A DNA stretch of 64,000 nt, from the NCBI GenBank assembly GCA_025174535.1, contig JALBUN010000008.1:248001-312000 (forward strand). Reading direction: 5' to 3'. The translations under genes and the position numbers were made by a program. Below the pieces are notes generated by a model that was given only the letters and a program-made list of their open reading frames with translations, did no database searches and was not told the origin of the DNA. Shown in pieces: positions 12,289-21,979 of the stretch. Position 1 is the first letter of the stretch, and each line of letters begins with the position of its first letter. The DNA comes from Cantharellus purpuraceus (taxonomy: Eukaryota > Basidiomycota > Agaricomycetes > Cantharellales > Hydnaceae).

Positions 12289-12574
12289 GTAATAACGCAA
12301 TAGGTGTCATTCGGACTATCCTCCGTGCATTGACACAGACATTCTGTTATAGAAATTTCAGTCAGGATGCTGGCAGAAGCTCCAAGAACGCTCTGTATGT
12401 ATGGCCGTCATGGCCATGAGGCTCAGAAGGGGTAACAACGCAACAGGCATCATTCGGACTACCCTCCGTGCATTGACATCGACATTCTGTTATTGAAATT
12501 TCAGTCAGGATGCTGGCAGAAGCGCCAAGAACGCTTAGTATGTATGTCCGTCATGGCAATGAGCCTCAGAAGGA
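12289..12574 (+). repeat. 143-bp direct tandem duplication upstream of copy C
   Basis: Unit 1 is 12289-12431 and unit 2 is 12432-12574. Both contain CATTCGGACTA, CCTCCGTGCATTGACA, TTTCAGTCAGGATGCTGGCA and AAGAACGCT in the same order with few mismatches. The unit is part of the family 5' flank, so the duplication lengthens the copy C upstream region. Confidence 0.85.
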
Positions 12575-12713
12575 CTCTACAAGTCTGTGTTGATGCTCCT
12601 GCAGGGGGCTGTCCTACTAATATATGAGCCTCCAGTGGCCATATCTCTCGCAGACTTGGCCCCTCTTCCTATTTTCCATTCTTCACCTCGTCGTACTCAA
12701 TTGATCTACATCC

Positions 12714-14419
12714 ATGTCATCCTACGCGGAGCAAGCAGCATCAGATGCGTAAGCTGCCACTCACACTGGGCGTGAAGGTATTCGACACTAATTTTTCATG
12801 CCAGTATGACTGACAGTTATTTTATGATAGCTGCATTCGGTAAGTCCACCTCTGATATCTGCAGCCCAGCTAACAGGCTATCCCTTGACACAGCACTTTT
12901 CGTATATGATACACTTCTCACGCTAGCGCACGAAGTAGAATACATATGGCTCGGGGGGATCAAACTAGGCACCATTTTACACCTTGCAGCTCGATACCCG
13001 TCGCTGGTTGGGTTCATGCTAAACGTATTTCTTGATTCTTCAAATATTTCGCTTCAGGTTTGTTTCCTTTGAAGGGAATCTTTCATACGAACTCACATGG
13101 TATTTGTGACTGTAGTAGGTTCAAAGGTCATATTTTACAGACATTGGCCTAATATCTCAGCAGAGCGTGCCATGATATTTCTTATTTTACAGGTGCAATG
13201 GATTTCACCTCTCTTATTGGACTTCAGGGTTTATTAGGTCTTTGTTCAATGTGAAATAATTGATGACCAATTATTTTCAGGTCTTCTGATGGCACGAGCA
13301 TACGCTGTTTCCTATCATAAGAGACTGGTATCAGCTGTTCTCGGGGTTCTCGGGTGTTGTGTCACTGTACCATTCCTGGTATGTTTCTGTGTTTACGATA
13401 ATATTCTATGGGCATGCGTGACAGGACTTACAGGCACAACTCGTGTTTGGTGAATGTAACCCCACTGAGCCAGAAATAAACACCGCTGCAAAGTGAGTAT
13501 AAGGAATTTCAGAGTATGCGCACGTCAGATTGAGTTCGTACAAATTTACATCGCTGTCACTTTAGATGTAAGCCAAGCCTTGGTAGCTCCATTGTCGGTG
13601 ATTTACCGATTTCAGTGTCCATCCTTGGTGCCATTGCGACATTGTTGTTCGACACGGTTGTCGCTGCTGTGACACTGGCAAACACACTGGGAGCCTGGAG
13701 ACTTCACAGACGATCCACATGGCGCAGGCAGCCATTTGTTAGCCTGCTCACTCAACAAAGTCAGTGTCGTATTCTGTCACAGGCATTGTATTTTCTAACA
13801 CAGTATCATAACATGACAGGTCTTATAAGATATGGGTACTTGTCGGCGTTTGCGATCAAAGGCTGTGACACTGATCATTCGTAGATTTCTGCTAACGAGC
13901 ACGGTTGTTGTTTTGATGATGCAATTGGTAATGTCCATCTGTTAGACTGCACGGCTGTTTTAGTTTTGATCGCACGCCCCAGACCTTGAGAGTGAGTAGC
14001 GAGTTAATATATCTACTACATTCGCCTTCCGACTTGCAACATAGCCTTCCATACGATATGTCTCTGCACCTCTGCAGAACAGGTCAATCCCAGTCCATCT
14101 GATATAGAGAAAAGTCATGACTGCCTACATATAGCTTATCGCTCCTGATCGTTTGTCGCCTTCAACTCGAGCTCTTCCTGCGTAGTACAACAACCATCTG
14201 GACACTAACTACAGTTCCCGTTGAGGCCTTCTATGCGACCACTCAAATAGTGCACGACGCCGTTGTGGCAGGGTATGGAGCCGGGAGCTCCGAGGAGCGT
14301 ATTGAAACTAAAGCATTGGAGGGGAGGTCGTCATGCCGATGACTCCCGGTGATGATATCAGATTCGAGGAAGTTCATCATTCTCAGCAACCGGGTGCTGG
14401 AAGTACCGCGGGTGTCTAG
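12714..14419 (+). pseudogene. DUF6533-family membrane protein, copy C (stop and frameshift)
   Basis: Starts at ATG 12714 (MSSYAEQAASDA, a shortened exon 1). Exon 3 reads LFVYDTLLTLAHEVEYIW, exon 5 GLLMARAYAVSYHKRLVSAV, exon 7 ATLLFDTVVAAVTLANTLG. Like copy B it has TAA in exon 4 in the only usable frame. The last exon keeps ATTQIVHDAVVAGYGAGSSE, but a one-base shift follows, so the acidic tail (PMTPGDD, VHHSQQPGAGS) is only readable in another frame. Exon 1-2 and last-exon sequences differ clearly from copy B, while the middle is almost the same. Confidence 0.65.
12840..14174 (+). repeat. Near-identical tract shared with 9624-10960 (copy C side)
   Basis: 1335 bp partner of the copy B tract. 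The left edge is the exon 2 donor (GTAAGTCC here, GTGAGTCC in B). The right edge is immediately after CTTCAACTCGAGCTC. Confidence 0.85.
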
Positions 14420-15700
14420 GGTTGGCCCCTTCATTGCATGGGACAGCAGGTATTTCCTTGTCGCTCATACCAACAAGACTGATTTGACCAAACCGTCAGA
14501 TCATTTTTGGAGGCATTCTTGTGACGGCGGATGGACGTATAGAAGGATTACGGTCCACTTAGTAGACAGAAAGGAAGTATCTCAGTAGAGCTGAGAGAAT
14601 GATGAGGAGGCGTATGACCGATGATTTATAAAGATTGTCGAGGCAGAGCTCAACATAATGCATGCAGTCTCGACAGTACCCCCGAGATGACTAGTCTCAT
14701 GGTGTCCACGACTCGAACACTTAATCCGTTAATGGGGCCGAGAAATAGCCAGCTAATGGTATAGAGCCACGATCCAGTTGGTTAGGCTAGCGACAGAAGC
14801 AGATGGTGGCCAAGGAGGACAAAACAAACAACAAGTTCGAGGACGTCAGCTTGCGTCTGTAGCAGAATTCGGACTAATTGTGCTACGTAACCGCAACATT
14901 CTTGACCCTTCATCGTGCTTGACTCAGACCGGCTTACAATGTGAAGCTCTTCTGCGGAGGTCCTACAGCAGCACATTAGGTGCTACCCGAGATGGCCGAT
15001 AAGGATCAGGTTACCTGGCGCCTATTGAGATTTCAGGATTTTCACAACCACCGCGGTCTAATGTCAATTCGAGGGGGATCGTAGGGGATTGGATAAATGG
15101 ACGGACAATTTCGGTGGACCATAATGTGTCTTACACATGAACTGCTGAACACCTCACCCCGTAGTACTTTCGATTTCATACGATTCCTTGTTCATGTCTG
15201 TGGTGTGCCATAGATATCGATCGTGCTTGGATACAGGCGCCGTGTCTAACCAGACAGTGACACCAAAGTACACGGCCATGGGCAAATTGAAGGATCGCAT
15301 CTGAGCTCTATAGCCTGAAGTATGTGTGCGTCCACAGGCCCACGAGCAACAATTGACTAGGTATGTCTTGCATCAATGAGGGCCATCCTAGCTCTGTGAA
15401 TATCAGCCTTTCCGGCATCTCCGCGGCCATGGATACTTACAGAGGTCAATCAATACAATACCAGACAGGATGGGTCGTCCTGGTTCACTGTGTGAACATC
15501 AGTGTCAGGAGCCTTGCCGACTTCTCCATGCGTATGAGGCCTGGAAGAACTCGTCTCGGTGGCGTTGCCATCTTCAGGTCTGTGTTGATGAGACTCCTGT
15601 AACAAGTGTGTATATGAAGACATCCACCCTTCGTAGACTTCCTCGCTCCCCTTTATGTTCTAATCCACGCCCTTTCGTTGAATTCAATTGTTCCGTGGCT
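14420..15700. other. Spacer between copies C and D
   Basis: No gene. It holds the 3' flank, a BCS1 5'-end remnant (14560-14990), the conserved ACCTCACCCCGTAGT block near 15149, and the copy D core promoter with TATATGA at 15611. Confidence 0.5.
14560..14990 (-). pseudogene. Remnant of BCS1-like gene 5' exons and promoter (copy 2)
   Basis: Aligns by eye with 4795-5540 with deletions. It includes the intron 1/exon 1 part: GTAGAGCTGAGAGAATGATG against TATAGCTGAGAGAAAGATGG, AGGCAGAGCT, GCAGTCTCGACAGTACC against GCGGTCTCGACGGTACC, and GGTGTCCACGA. The exon frame and the ATG are destroyed. Confidence 0.72.
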
Positions 15701-16500
15701 ATGTCATTTCAGGCAGAGCAAGCGGCAGTTCAAGAGACATCAGATAAGTAGGGACACTTCCACTAGACACAGATATCTGACAACCAATGCTTGGGGCAAT
15801 TGTGACTAGACTTTGCGTCCAGATCGCCGCATTTGGTGAGGCTGTCTCTCATGTGTATAACCCAACTAACAGTAACTCAGCATTTCTCGCATATGACATG
15901 CTCCTTACATTGTCTCACGAAGTCGAATACATATGACTTAAGAAGATCAGACTAGGATCCGTTCTGTACCCAGCAGCCCGATACCCATTGCTGGTTGCGT
16001 TCGCGCTAACAATATTTTTGGGTTTTTCCAACACTTCACTTCAGGTTTGTTTCCTTTTGTTATTTACATTGATAGACTCACATTGATGGCGTTTGTGAAT
16101 GCAGTAGGTTCAAACGTCTTCGTTTGCGGACCAAAGCCTGACATCGCATTAGAGCTTGCAACATAACGGCTCAGTCTGCGAGTGTGATGCATGTCCTCGC
16201 TCTCATTAAAATTCAGGGCACTTATTAGCTTTTCACTCAATGCGAAATTATTGTAAGCAATTATTTTTCAGGCCTTCTACTGGCACAAGCATATGCTGTT
16301 TCCAATTATAAGAGACTGATTCAGCGGTTCTCTGGGTTCTTGGGTGCTGTGCTATTGTGCTAATACTGGTAAGCTTTATGTCTTCATGTTCTGTGGGAAT
16401 TCGTGACGGACATTGCAGGTGGATGCATCACCGGTCAAATGTGACTCCACTGAGTCGCAATTAGACTCTGCCGCGCAGTGTGTAGGAATCTGTTCAGAGC

Positions 16501-16505
16501 ATGCG
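16501..16505. other. Target-site duplication, left
   Basis: ATGCG directly before the left LTR, matched by ATGCG at 21105-21109 directly after the right LTR. Confidence 0.85.
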
Positions 16506-16710
16506 TAACAACTTAGGCAGGCGGAGGCTGGAGTTCAGCAGAAAGAGCGTGTATTAAATACTAATGTGTTGGCAGAATACTACGGATTGCTTACCTGGAG
16601 TTCAGCAGAAAGAGCGTGAACTCCAGTAAGCGCTAGAAAATTGTTTATGGCCTGCCGAGTCATGGACCCATAGGAGTCCACATTGAGGGCGAGTCGTATG
16701 ATCTTCGTCA
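16506..16710 (-). repeat. Copia 3' LTR
   Basis: 205 bp. In element orientation it begins TGACGAAG and ends GTTGTTA. Base for base identical to 20900-21104. It contains a 24-nt direct repeat (16528-16551 and 16595-16618) and a hairpin. Confidence 0.95.
16595..16626. repeat. Perfect 10-bp hairpin within the LTR
   Basis: Arms CTGGAGTTCA (16595-16604) and TGAACTCCAG (16617-16626) around a 12-nt purine-rich loop. The same hairpin is at the corresponding place in the other LTR (about 20989-21020). It could act in transcript folding, termination or 3' end formation; this is inference. Confidence 0.75.
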
Positions 16711-16719
16711 CTCCCACTC
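16711..16719 (-). other. Polypurine tract of the copia element
   Basis: In element orientation GAGTGGGAG directly precedes the 3' LTR (TGACGAAG). This is the usual site of plus-strand DNA priming. Confidence 0.6.
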
Positions 16720-16737
16720 GACGAGTGCTCAACGATG

Positions 16738-18630
16738 TCAACCTTCTCCCACTCCTAGTAGCTCCCTAAATTTTTCAAACGCGTCTCTGGGAAGTTGCTT
16801 GGTGAATATGTCGGCTAACATATCATTGGTAGAACAGTATTGTAAGTTGACTTCGCCGCGATCTACTCGTTCTCGGATGAAGTGATGGCGGATATCAATA
16901 TGTTTAGCACGTGTGTGGGTGACCGGGTTTCGTGCCAGTGCGATGCACCCTTGATTGTCGGCGTGAAGGACGGTGGCCGTGACCGGTGGATACCCCAGGT
17001 CTTCAAGTAAGGTTCGTAACCATATAGCTTCTTTTGTTGCATTCGATGCAGCCATGTACTCAGCTTCTAATGTAGATAACGCGACCGTTGGCTGCTTCTT
17101 CGACGACCATGAGACTGATCCTCCGGCGACGTCAAACACGAAACCTCCCACTGATCGGCGCGTGTCCGGGTCCTCGCCCCAGTTTGAATCGGACCAACCG
17201 ACTATGTCTACGGATTCATGGGCTCTCTGCCCAAGCGCCAAGGTGAACTGAGCGGTCCCCTTCAGATACCGCATGACGCGCTTTGCAGCCTCTAGGTGAG
17301 CCTTTCCGGGGTTTCCTCCGAACTGCAAAACAAGGCTGACGGCAAATTGAATGTCAGGTCTCGTCTGTGTTGCGTATAGCAGGGATCCAACGATCTCAAG
17401 GTAAGAGAGACCGCTGGCATATCTGAGGTAAGCTGCGCGGTCCTCCTCTGTAGCAGGTGACTGCGAGGCTGACAAATTATGTTTGACAGCAAGCGGAGTG
17501 GCCACGGGTGCACAATCTTGCATACCAAACTTGGATAAGATCCTGGTGATATAGGCCGTTTGATTCAGGGATATGGTGAGTTTCTTTCTATTGCGAGCGA
17601 CTTGAACACCGAGTATATATTTCAGCTCACCGATGTCGGTAATATCGAAGATCTTCTGAAGTTCCGACTTGAACTCCTCAACCCTTTGGAGTGATTGTCC
17701 AGCAACGGCCATATCATCCACGTACACGAGTACCAGGAGTGCGATGGTGCCTTCCTCTCGGAGGATGTAGAGGCAATCGTCCGCCTGGCTCTTCTTAAAG
17801 TTGAGTCCAGTCATTGCCTTGTCCAGTCTAGTTTTCCACTGACGTCCTGCCTGCTTCAAGCCATAGAGCGCTTTCCTGAGCTTCCAGTACCAGCCTTCTT
17901 TACCCTCCTCTTTGATCCCTTCAGGTACTTCCATGTAGATCTCCTCGTCAAGGTCACCCTGTAGGTAAGCACCGACTACGTCTATTTGATGCAACTCGAG
18001 GTCCTCATGAGCGACAATGGATAGGAGTGTGCGTAGCGTACTAAACTTTGCCACCGATGCAAACGTGTCATTGAAGTCCTGACCAGGCACCTGTGAGAAT
18101 CCCTTTGCAACGATGCGTGATTTATGCTGAAGAAATGTGCCGTTTCCATCATGTTTATTTTTGAAGATGATGCGGCTACCGACTGCCTTCCGGCCTTCTG
18201 GAAGCGTCTTGACCCACTCAAAGGTACCAGTTTGCTTCAACTGGTTATATTCCTTCATAACTGACTCCTCCCACTGCTTTGAGTAGCGTGACTTCATGGC
18301 TTGGCGGTACGTTCGGGGTTCATCTGAGTATGCTATGAATGCACGGTGAGTTCTGCCAGTTGTTGTCACCGCCGCATCTATCTCATCCTCAGTTGCTGCA
18401 GTACCAAATTGCGTTGCTGGGTTTCGTGTTCGCGCAGGGTGGTTTCGCAGTGGCAGGTCAGCCCATCTATGCGATCGAGTCGGAGGTTGTCCATTAGGAC
18501 CTGGTTCCAGGGAAGGGGGCACACGAGCATCTGCAGGGGTGTCTCGAGAGCTGTCTGTCTCAGATCCGTTCAGTGTCTCTTCATATGCCGGTAAGTTTTC
18601 TCTTCTTGGTTGGCTTGTATCCTCAGGCAT
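16738..18630 (-). CDS. Copia pol, reverse transcriptase-RNase H half
   Basis: 630 codons, in the same frame as the upstream gag-integrase ORF. The only separation is a TGA at 18667-18669 plus 12 sense codons before the first ATG. The RVT_2 domain spans roughly residues 130-390, with WVKTLPEGRKAVGSRIIFK, HQIDVVGAYLQGDLDEEIYM, LYGLKQAGRQWKTRLDKAM and the catalytic VLVYVDDMAVAG. RNase H HI follows at roughly 460-600: GWSDSNWGEDPDTRRSVGG, TLEAEYMAASNATKEAIWL, and the end motif MLADIFTKQLPRDAFEKF. All key acidic residues are present. The enzyme copies element RNA into cDNA in virus-like particles. Confidence 0.93.
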   Translation of the reverse strand: MPEDTSQPRRENLPAYEETLNGSETDSSRDTPADARVPPSLEPGPNGQPPTRSHRWADLPLRNHPARTRNPATQFGTAATEDEIDAAVTTTGRTHRAFIAYSDEPRTYRQAMKSRYSKQWEESVMKEYNQLKQTGTFEWVKTLPEGRKAVGSRIIFKNKHDGNGTFLQHKSRIVAKGFSQVPGQDFNDTFASVAKFSTLRTLLSIVAHEDLELHQIDVVGAYLQGDLDEEIYMEVPEGIKEEGKEGWYWKLRKALYGLKQAGRQWKTRLDKAMTGLNFKKSQADDCLYILREEGTIALLVLVYVDDMAVAGQSLQRVEEFKSELQKIFDITDIGELKYILGVQVARNRKKLTISLNQTAYITRILSKFGMQDCAPVATPLAVKHNLSASQSPATEEDRAAYLRYASGLSYLEIVGSLLYATQTRPDIQFAVSLVLQFGGNPGKAHLEAAKRVMRYLKGTAQFTLALGQRAHESVDIVGWSDSNWGEDPDTRRSVGGFVFDVAGGSVSWSSKKQPTVALSTLEAEYMAASNATKEAIWLRTLLEDLGYPPVTATVLHADNQGCIALARNPVTHTRAKHIDIRHHFIRERVDRGEVNLQYCSTNDMLADIFTKQLPRDAFEKFRELLGVGEG

Positions 18631-18666
18631 TAACCGCTCAATCTCAGTGCGTGTGGGGGCAACTCC

Positions 18667-20895
18667 TCACGTATCGATCATGGCAACATCCCTGGGGGTT
18701 TGGTCCTCTAGGAACCGTACATCCCTAGCTGTGATCAACTTTCCCGTCTCTATGTCTTCAAGGCGGTATCCCTTCGTCTCGTTAGCCCACCAACCTAGCA
18801 GGCGGCATTTGACAGAGGTGACTTCCAGTTTACCGCCACGCAATTTCTTCGGGACATTAACATAAGCGATAGATCCAAATGTTCGAAGGTGAGATACGTT
18901 GGGTTTCATTCCTGACCAAGCTTGCAGTGGAACCATTCCTTTAAGAGCTGATGTATAGGAACAGCTGCGTATGTGGACCGCATATAGGAAGGCTTCCCCC
19001 CAATAGCGTAAGTCCATTTTCGCTGAGTGAAGCATACATCTGACCATGTCAAAGAAGATGGCAATTGCCCGTTCAGCGATCCCATTCTGTTCTGGTGAAT
19101 ATGGGACGGTCGTTTCTAAAACGACACCGTTGCGGCGGCAAAATGAATCAACAAGGTGTTTGGTGAACTCTGTACCATTGTCGCATCTAATCCGCTTCAG
19201 TAACTTGCCAGACTGTCGCTCTAACATAGCCACTGTTTCCTTCAGGGCAGTGCCAGCTTCGTCCTTCGATTGTAGGATTCGCCCTATTGGGAGCCGGCTT
19301 GAGACCTCAACAGCAATAAATGCGTATCTCATTCCACTCCAGGTCTCAACTGACATCGGACCAGTGAGGTCAACTACGAGTAAGTCCATTTTTTTATATC
19401 GCGCGTTACTGGCCTTAGGGAATGGTAATCGGTGTGATTTGCCAAGTGCGCATCCCTCACACACGGGGTCATATTCTGTGAGTGATGATATGGTGAGTCC
19501 ATCTACCAGGTTCTTCTGTGACATCTCTCGGATTGCGTCCAGGTGCAGATGACCTAAGCGCCGGTGCCAAAGACGGAGGCTCCCACTCGTTGCGACGTAT
19601 GTGGAGTGTCTTTGCATCTCAAGACAGTTGATGTGGTACAATGTACCACTGTCACCGGTGAGTGATCCACGAAGCAGCTCATCTCCCTTCAGTGAAACTG
19701 ATAGTCCGCTGTCATAGCTTGTAACCGAGGCACCCTCTCGCTGCAACTTGCCAAGACTGACCAAGTTTGCAGCGAGTGTGGGGATATGTAGGGCTCCAAG
19801 TAAAGTGATTGTGCGAAAACCTTTGGGTAAGATGCTTCTGAACTGAACTGAACCGTGACCAGCTACCGGGATACTGCGAGCATCCCCTACAGTGATCGTT
19901 TTGCGTGAGGTCGCAGGGGTGTAGGTGGTGAAGAAACTCCGGTCACAAAACATGTGGGATGTCGCACCGCAGTCCAATATTAACTCGGCCGATGTAGGTG
20001 TTTCTCCTGCCATGAACACGTGTCCTATCTGACGTTCACCTAGTTCTTGCAGGTTATTAATGGTGAGGTTAGCTGTGCCTCCACCGCTCTTTTTCTTCTT
20101 CTCTTCCTCTTCACGCTTGGGGCATTTGCTGACCCAGTGACCTTTCTCATGGCAGTAACGACATTCATCATCAGGTTTCGGTTTAGCTCCGGTCTTCTTC
20201 TTTTTGCCATCACCACCGTTTTTCTTCCTGGTCAATAGGGCAGTTTCACTGGACTTGCCTCTGGAGCGACGGTTGGCTTCAGCAATGAGTGTGCTGCTGA
20301 CAGTTACGGAGGTGAGTTTTGATGATTCCAGACCAAACAGCTGGATTTTGATGATGTCCCAAGATTGGTTGTGAGGGAGTGAAAGGATGAGTGCTCGAGC
20401 GATGTGTATATCAGGGAGTGTTTCTCCCGCTGCTGTAATTTTCTGTCCGAGGTCGAGCATAGTAGCGATGTGATCAGCCATGGAGCTCGTCTCTACGTAC
20501 TTCCGAGTATATAGTTCCTCGAAGTAGTAGTGGACATCTATCCGTTGCTGATTGGTCATGTACATGTCATGCCATGTGTCCCACATCTGCTTTGAAGTTT
20601 GGGCCTTCGAAACGTGCGGCCATTGAGAACTCTCAGTGGCGCCCTTCATAAGACCCTGAGCCGCCTGATCGCGCAGCAACCAGTCCATGTGTTCCTTCCG
20701 TTCGAGTTTCCATTCTGTGGTAGCCACCTTTGCACCGGATGGCATTTCCGGACAAGTCTCCATACCATTGACTATGAGCCAAAGGTAGCGAGATTGCAAT
20801 GCAGCTTGCATGTGCTCGGCCCAGAGTGAGTAGTTCTGGCCATTGAGCTTCGGAAATTTGAAGGCATGCGATTCTGATTCGCTGGCGGGGCCCAT
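18667..20895 (-). CDS. Copia gag-protease-integrase half of the polyprotein
   Basis: 742 codons from ATG 20895 (MGPASESESHAFKFPKLNG). The UBN2-like gag begins with NYSLWAEHMQAAL. A CCHC zinc knuckle CRYCHEKGHWVSKC lies near residue 245. The aspartic protease motif LILDCGATSHMF is near 310 (DCGA in place of the usual D-S/T-G). The integrase zinc finger region is LWHRRLGHLHLDAI with CEGCALGKSHRLPFP. The catalytic core has DLTGPMS, RIRCDNGTEF and TTVPYSPEQNGIAERAI (D, D, E all present). The ORF ends in TGA (18667-18669) where the frame otherwise continues into RT. The start codon overlaps the primer binding site. Confidence 0.93.
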   Translation of the reverse strand: MGPASESESHAFKFPKLNGQNYSLWAEHMQAALQSRYLWLIVNGMETCPEMPSGAKVATTEWKLERKEHMDWLLRDQAAQGLMKGATESSQWPHVSKAQTSKQMWDTWHDMYMTNQQRIDVHYYFEELYTRKYVETSSMADHIATMLDLGQKITAAGETLPDIHIARALILSLPHNQSWDIIKIQLFGLESSKLTSVTVSSTLIAEANRRSRGKSSETALLTRKKNGGDGKKKKTGAKPKPDDECRYCHEKGHWVSKCPKREEEEKKKKSGGGTANLTINNLQELGERQIGHVFMAGETPTSAELILDCGATSHMFCDRSFFTTYTPATSRKTITVGDARSIPVAGHGSVQFRSILPKGFRTITLLGALHIPTLAANLVSLGKLQREGASVTSYDSGLSVSLKGDELLRGSLTGDSGTLYHINCLEMQRHSTYVATSGSLRLWHRRLGHLHLDAIREMSQKNLVDGLTISSLTEYDPVCEGCALGKSHRLPFPKASNARYKKMDLLVVDLTGPMSVETWSGMRYAFIAVEVSSRLPIGRILQSKDEAGTALKETVAMLERQSGKLLKRIRCDNGTEFTKHLVDSFCRRNGVVLETTVPYSPEQNGIAERAIAIFFDMVRCMLHSAKMDLRYWGEAFLYAVHIRSCSYTSALKGMVPLQAWSGMKPNVSHLRTFGSIAYVNVPKKLRGGKLEVTSVKCRLLGWWANETKGYRLEDIETGKLITARDVRFLEDQTPRDVAMIDT

Positions 20896-20899
20896 AACC
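20885..20899 (-). promoter_or_regulatory. Primer binding site: half-tRNA (initiator Met anticodon arm) type
   Basis: Immediately inside the 5' LTR, in element orientation, is GGTTATGGGCCCCGC. Its first 12 nt are the complement of GGGCCCATAACC, the conserved anticodon arm of eukaryotic initiator tRNA-Met. They do not match a tRNA 3' end (no TGG start). Drosophila copia and yeast Ty5 are known to prime from an iMet half-tRNA in this way. The gag ATG lies inside the site. Confidence 0.7.
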
Positions 20900-21104
20900 T
20901 AACAACTTAGGCAGGCGGAGGCTGGAGTTCAGCAGAAAGAGCGTGTATTAAATACTAATGTGTTGGCAGAATACTACGGATTGCTTACCTGGAGTTCAGC
21001 AGAAAGAGCGTGAACTCCAGTAAGCGCTAGAAAATTGTTTATGGCCTGCCGAGTCATGGACCCATAGGAGTCCACATTGAGGGCGAGTCGTATGATCTTC
21101 GTCA
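20900..21104 (-). repeat. Copia 5' LTR
   Basis: 205 bp, identical to 16506-16710. It is followed by the second ATGCG target duplication at 21105-21109. Confidence 0.95.
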
Positions 21105-21109
21105 ATGCG
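21105..21109. other. Target-site duplication, right
   Basis: ATGCG directly after the right LTR, matching 16501-16505. Confidence 0.85.
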
Positions 21110-21979
21110 CTACGCCGCTTGAGCTCATATTAACTTGCATCACTGACACATTGGATGTAAGCCAAGCCTTTGGATCTTCGTTATCAGTGACTTACCCACT
21201 CCCACTCCAGTGGCCATCATCAATATCGTTGCGGTACTGTTATTCAACACGGTTGTGGCTGCTGTAACACTGGCCAGCGCCTTCAGAGACTTTACAAACG
21301 ATCAGCGAATTAATGGCCCAACAAAAGTGAGCATCTTCTGTCCAAGCCTACTTCTAACAAAGAGTATCACAACGTGGAAGGTTTTATCAGCCCTGGGTAT
21401 TTTTTTTCGCAACGGTTGTGACCAATTTAATGCGACACTGAATACACATAGATGTGTGTTGAAGATGACTGTTGCCTATTTGATCATGAAAACGGTTTGT
21501 CAGTTTGAACATTTGCTTAGTTTGACCACGCACATCAGACCTTGAGAGTAAGTAATGTGTTTGTGTCTACTGCATCACCCTCCGACTTGACACACAGCCG
21601 TCCCTAAGAATTATCATTGGGATTATGCAGAACAGGTCGGTTCTGTCAGTTTCTGCACAGGAAAACATCATATGACCGCATACATGTAGCTTGTCGGCCA
21701 TAATCGATAATCATTTGTCGCATTCACCTCAATTTCCAGAAAAGGAACAAACGAACCACCTGGAGCTTACCTACAATCTCTACTAGAAGTTTCCATGCGA
21801 CCACCGAAAAGATTCACGACGCCATTGTGGCAGAGTTTGGAGATGGGATATCTGCTGAGCGTGTTGGAGCTGAAACATTAGAGTGGGTGGTCGTGTCTCT
21901 GGAGACCCCAGCAGTAACAACACTGGATGAAATTCATCATTCTGAACAACCGGGCGCTGAGAGAACTGTAGATGTATAG

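Larger units (their letters stand above)
11222..12713. other. Spacer between copies B and C, with BCS1-promoter remnant and a tandem duplication
   Basis: No gene. It begins with 3' flank shared by copies B-D (a GTATTTCTGTGTCGCTCA-like block), continues with the BCS1-upstream remnant, then holds the conserved CACCTCAC block (near 12090), a 143-bp tandem duplication and the copy C promoter. Confidence 0.5.
16506..21104 (-). mobile_element. Ty1/copia LTR retrotransposon, nearly intact, minus orientation
   Basis: 4599 bp. It has two identical 205-bp LTRs and a 5-bp target duplication (ATGCG). The polyadjacent primer and polypurine sites are in the expected places, and one long gag-pol frame on the minus strand is interrupted by a single TGA. 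Domain order is gag, zinc knuckle, protease, integrase, reverse transcriptase, RNase H, as in copia elements. It sits antisense inside an intron of DUF6533 copy D. Identical LTRs indicate a recent insertion. Confidence 0.95.
15701..21979 (+). pseudogene. DUF6533-family membrane protein, copy D (split by a copia element)
   Basis: Starts at ATG 15701 (MSFQAEQAAVQETSDK). The core exon keeps AFLAYDMLLTLSHEVEYI followed by TGA where other copies have TGG (Trp). Exon 4 also has a stop, and exon 5 (about 16272-16370) has lost one base after YKRL. The copia element sits in the intron after exon 6. Exon 7 resumes at about 21210 with VAIINIVAVLLFNTVVAAVT, and the last exon keeps ATTEKIHDAIVAEFGDGISA and ends at 21979. 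Several lesions are independent of the insertion, so the gene may have been dead before it. Confidence 0.72.

Noticed and set aside
16973..20829. + strand ORFs across the copia element
   Set aside because: Antisense shadows of gag-pol.
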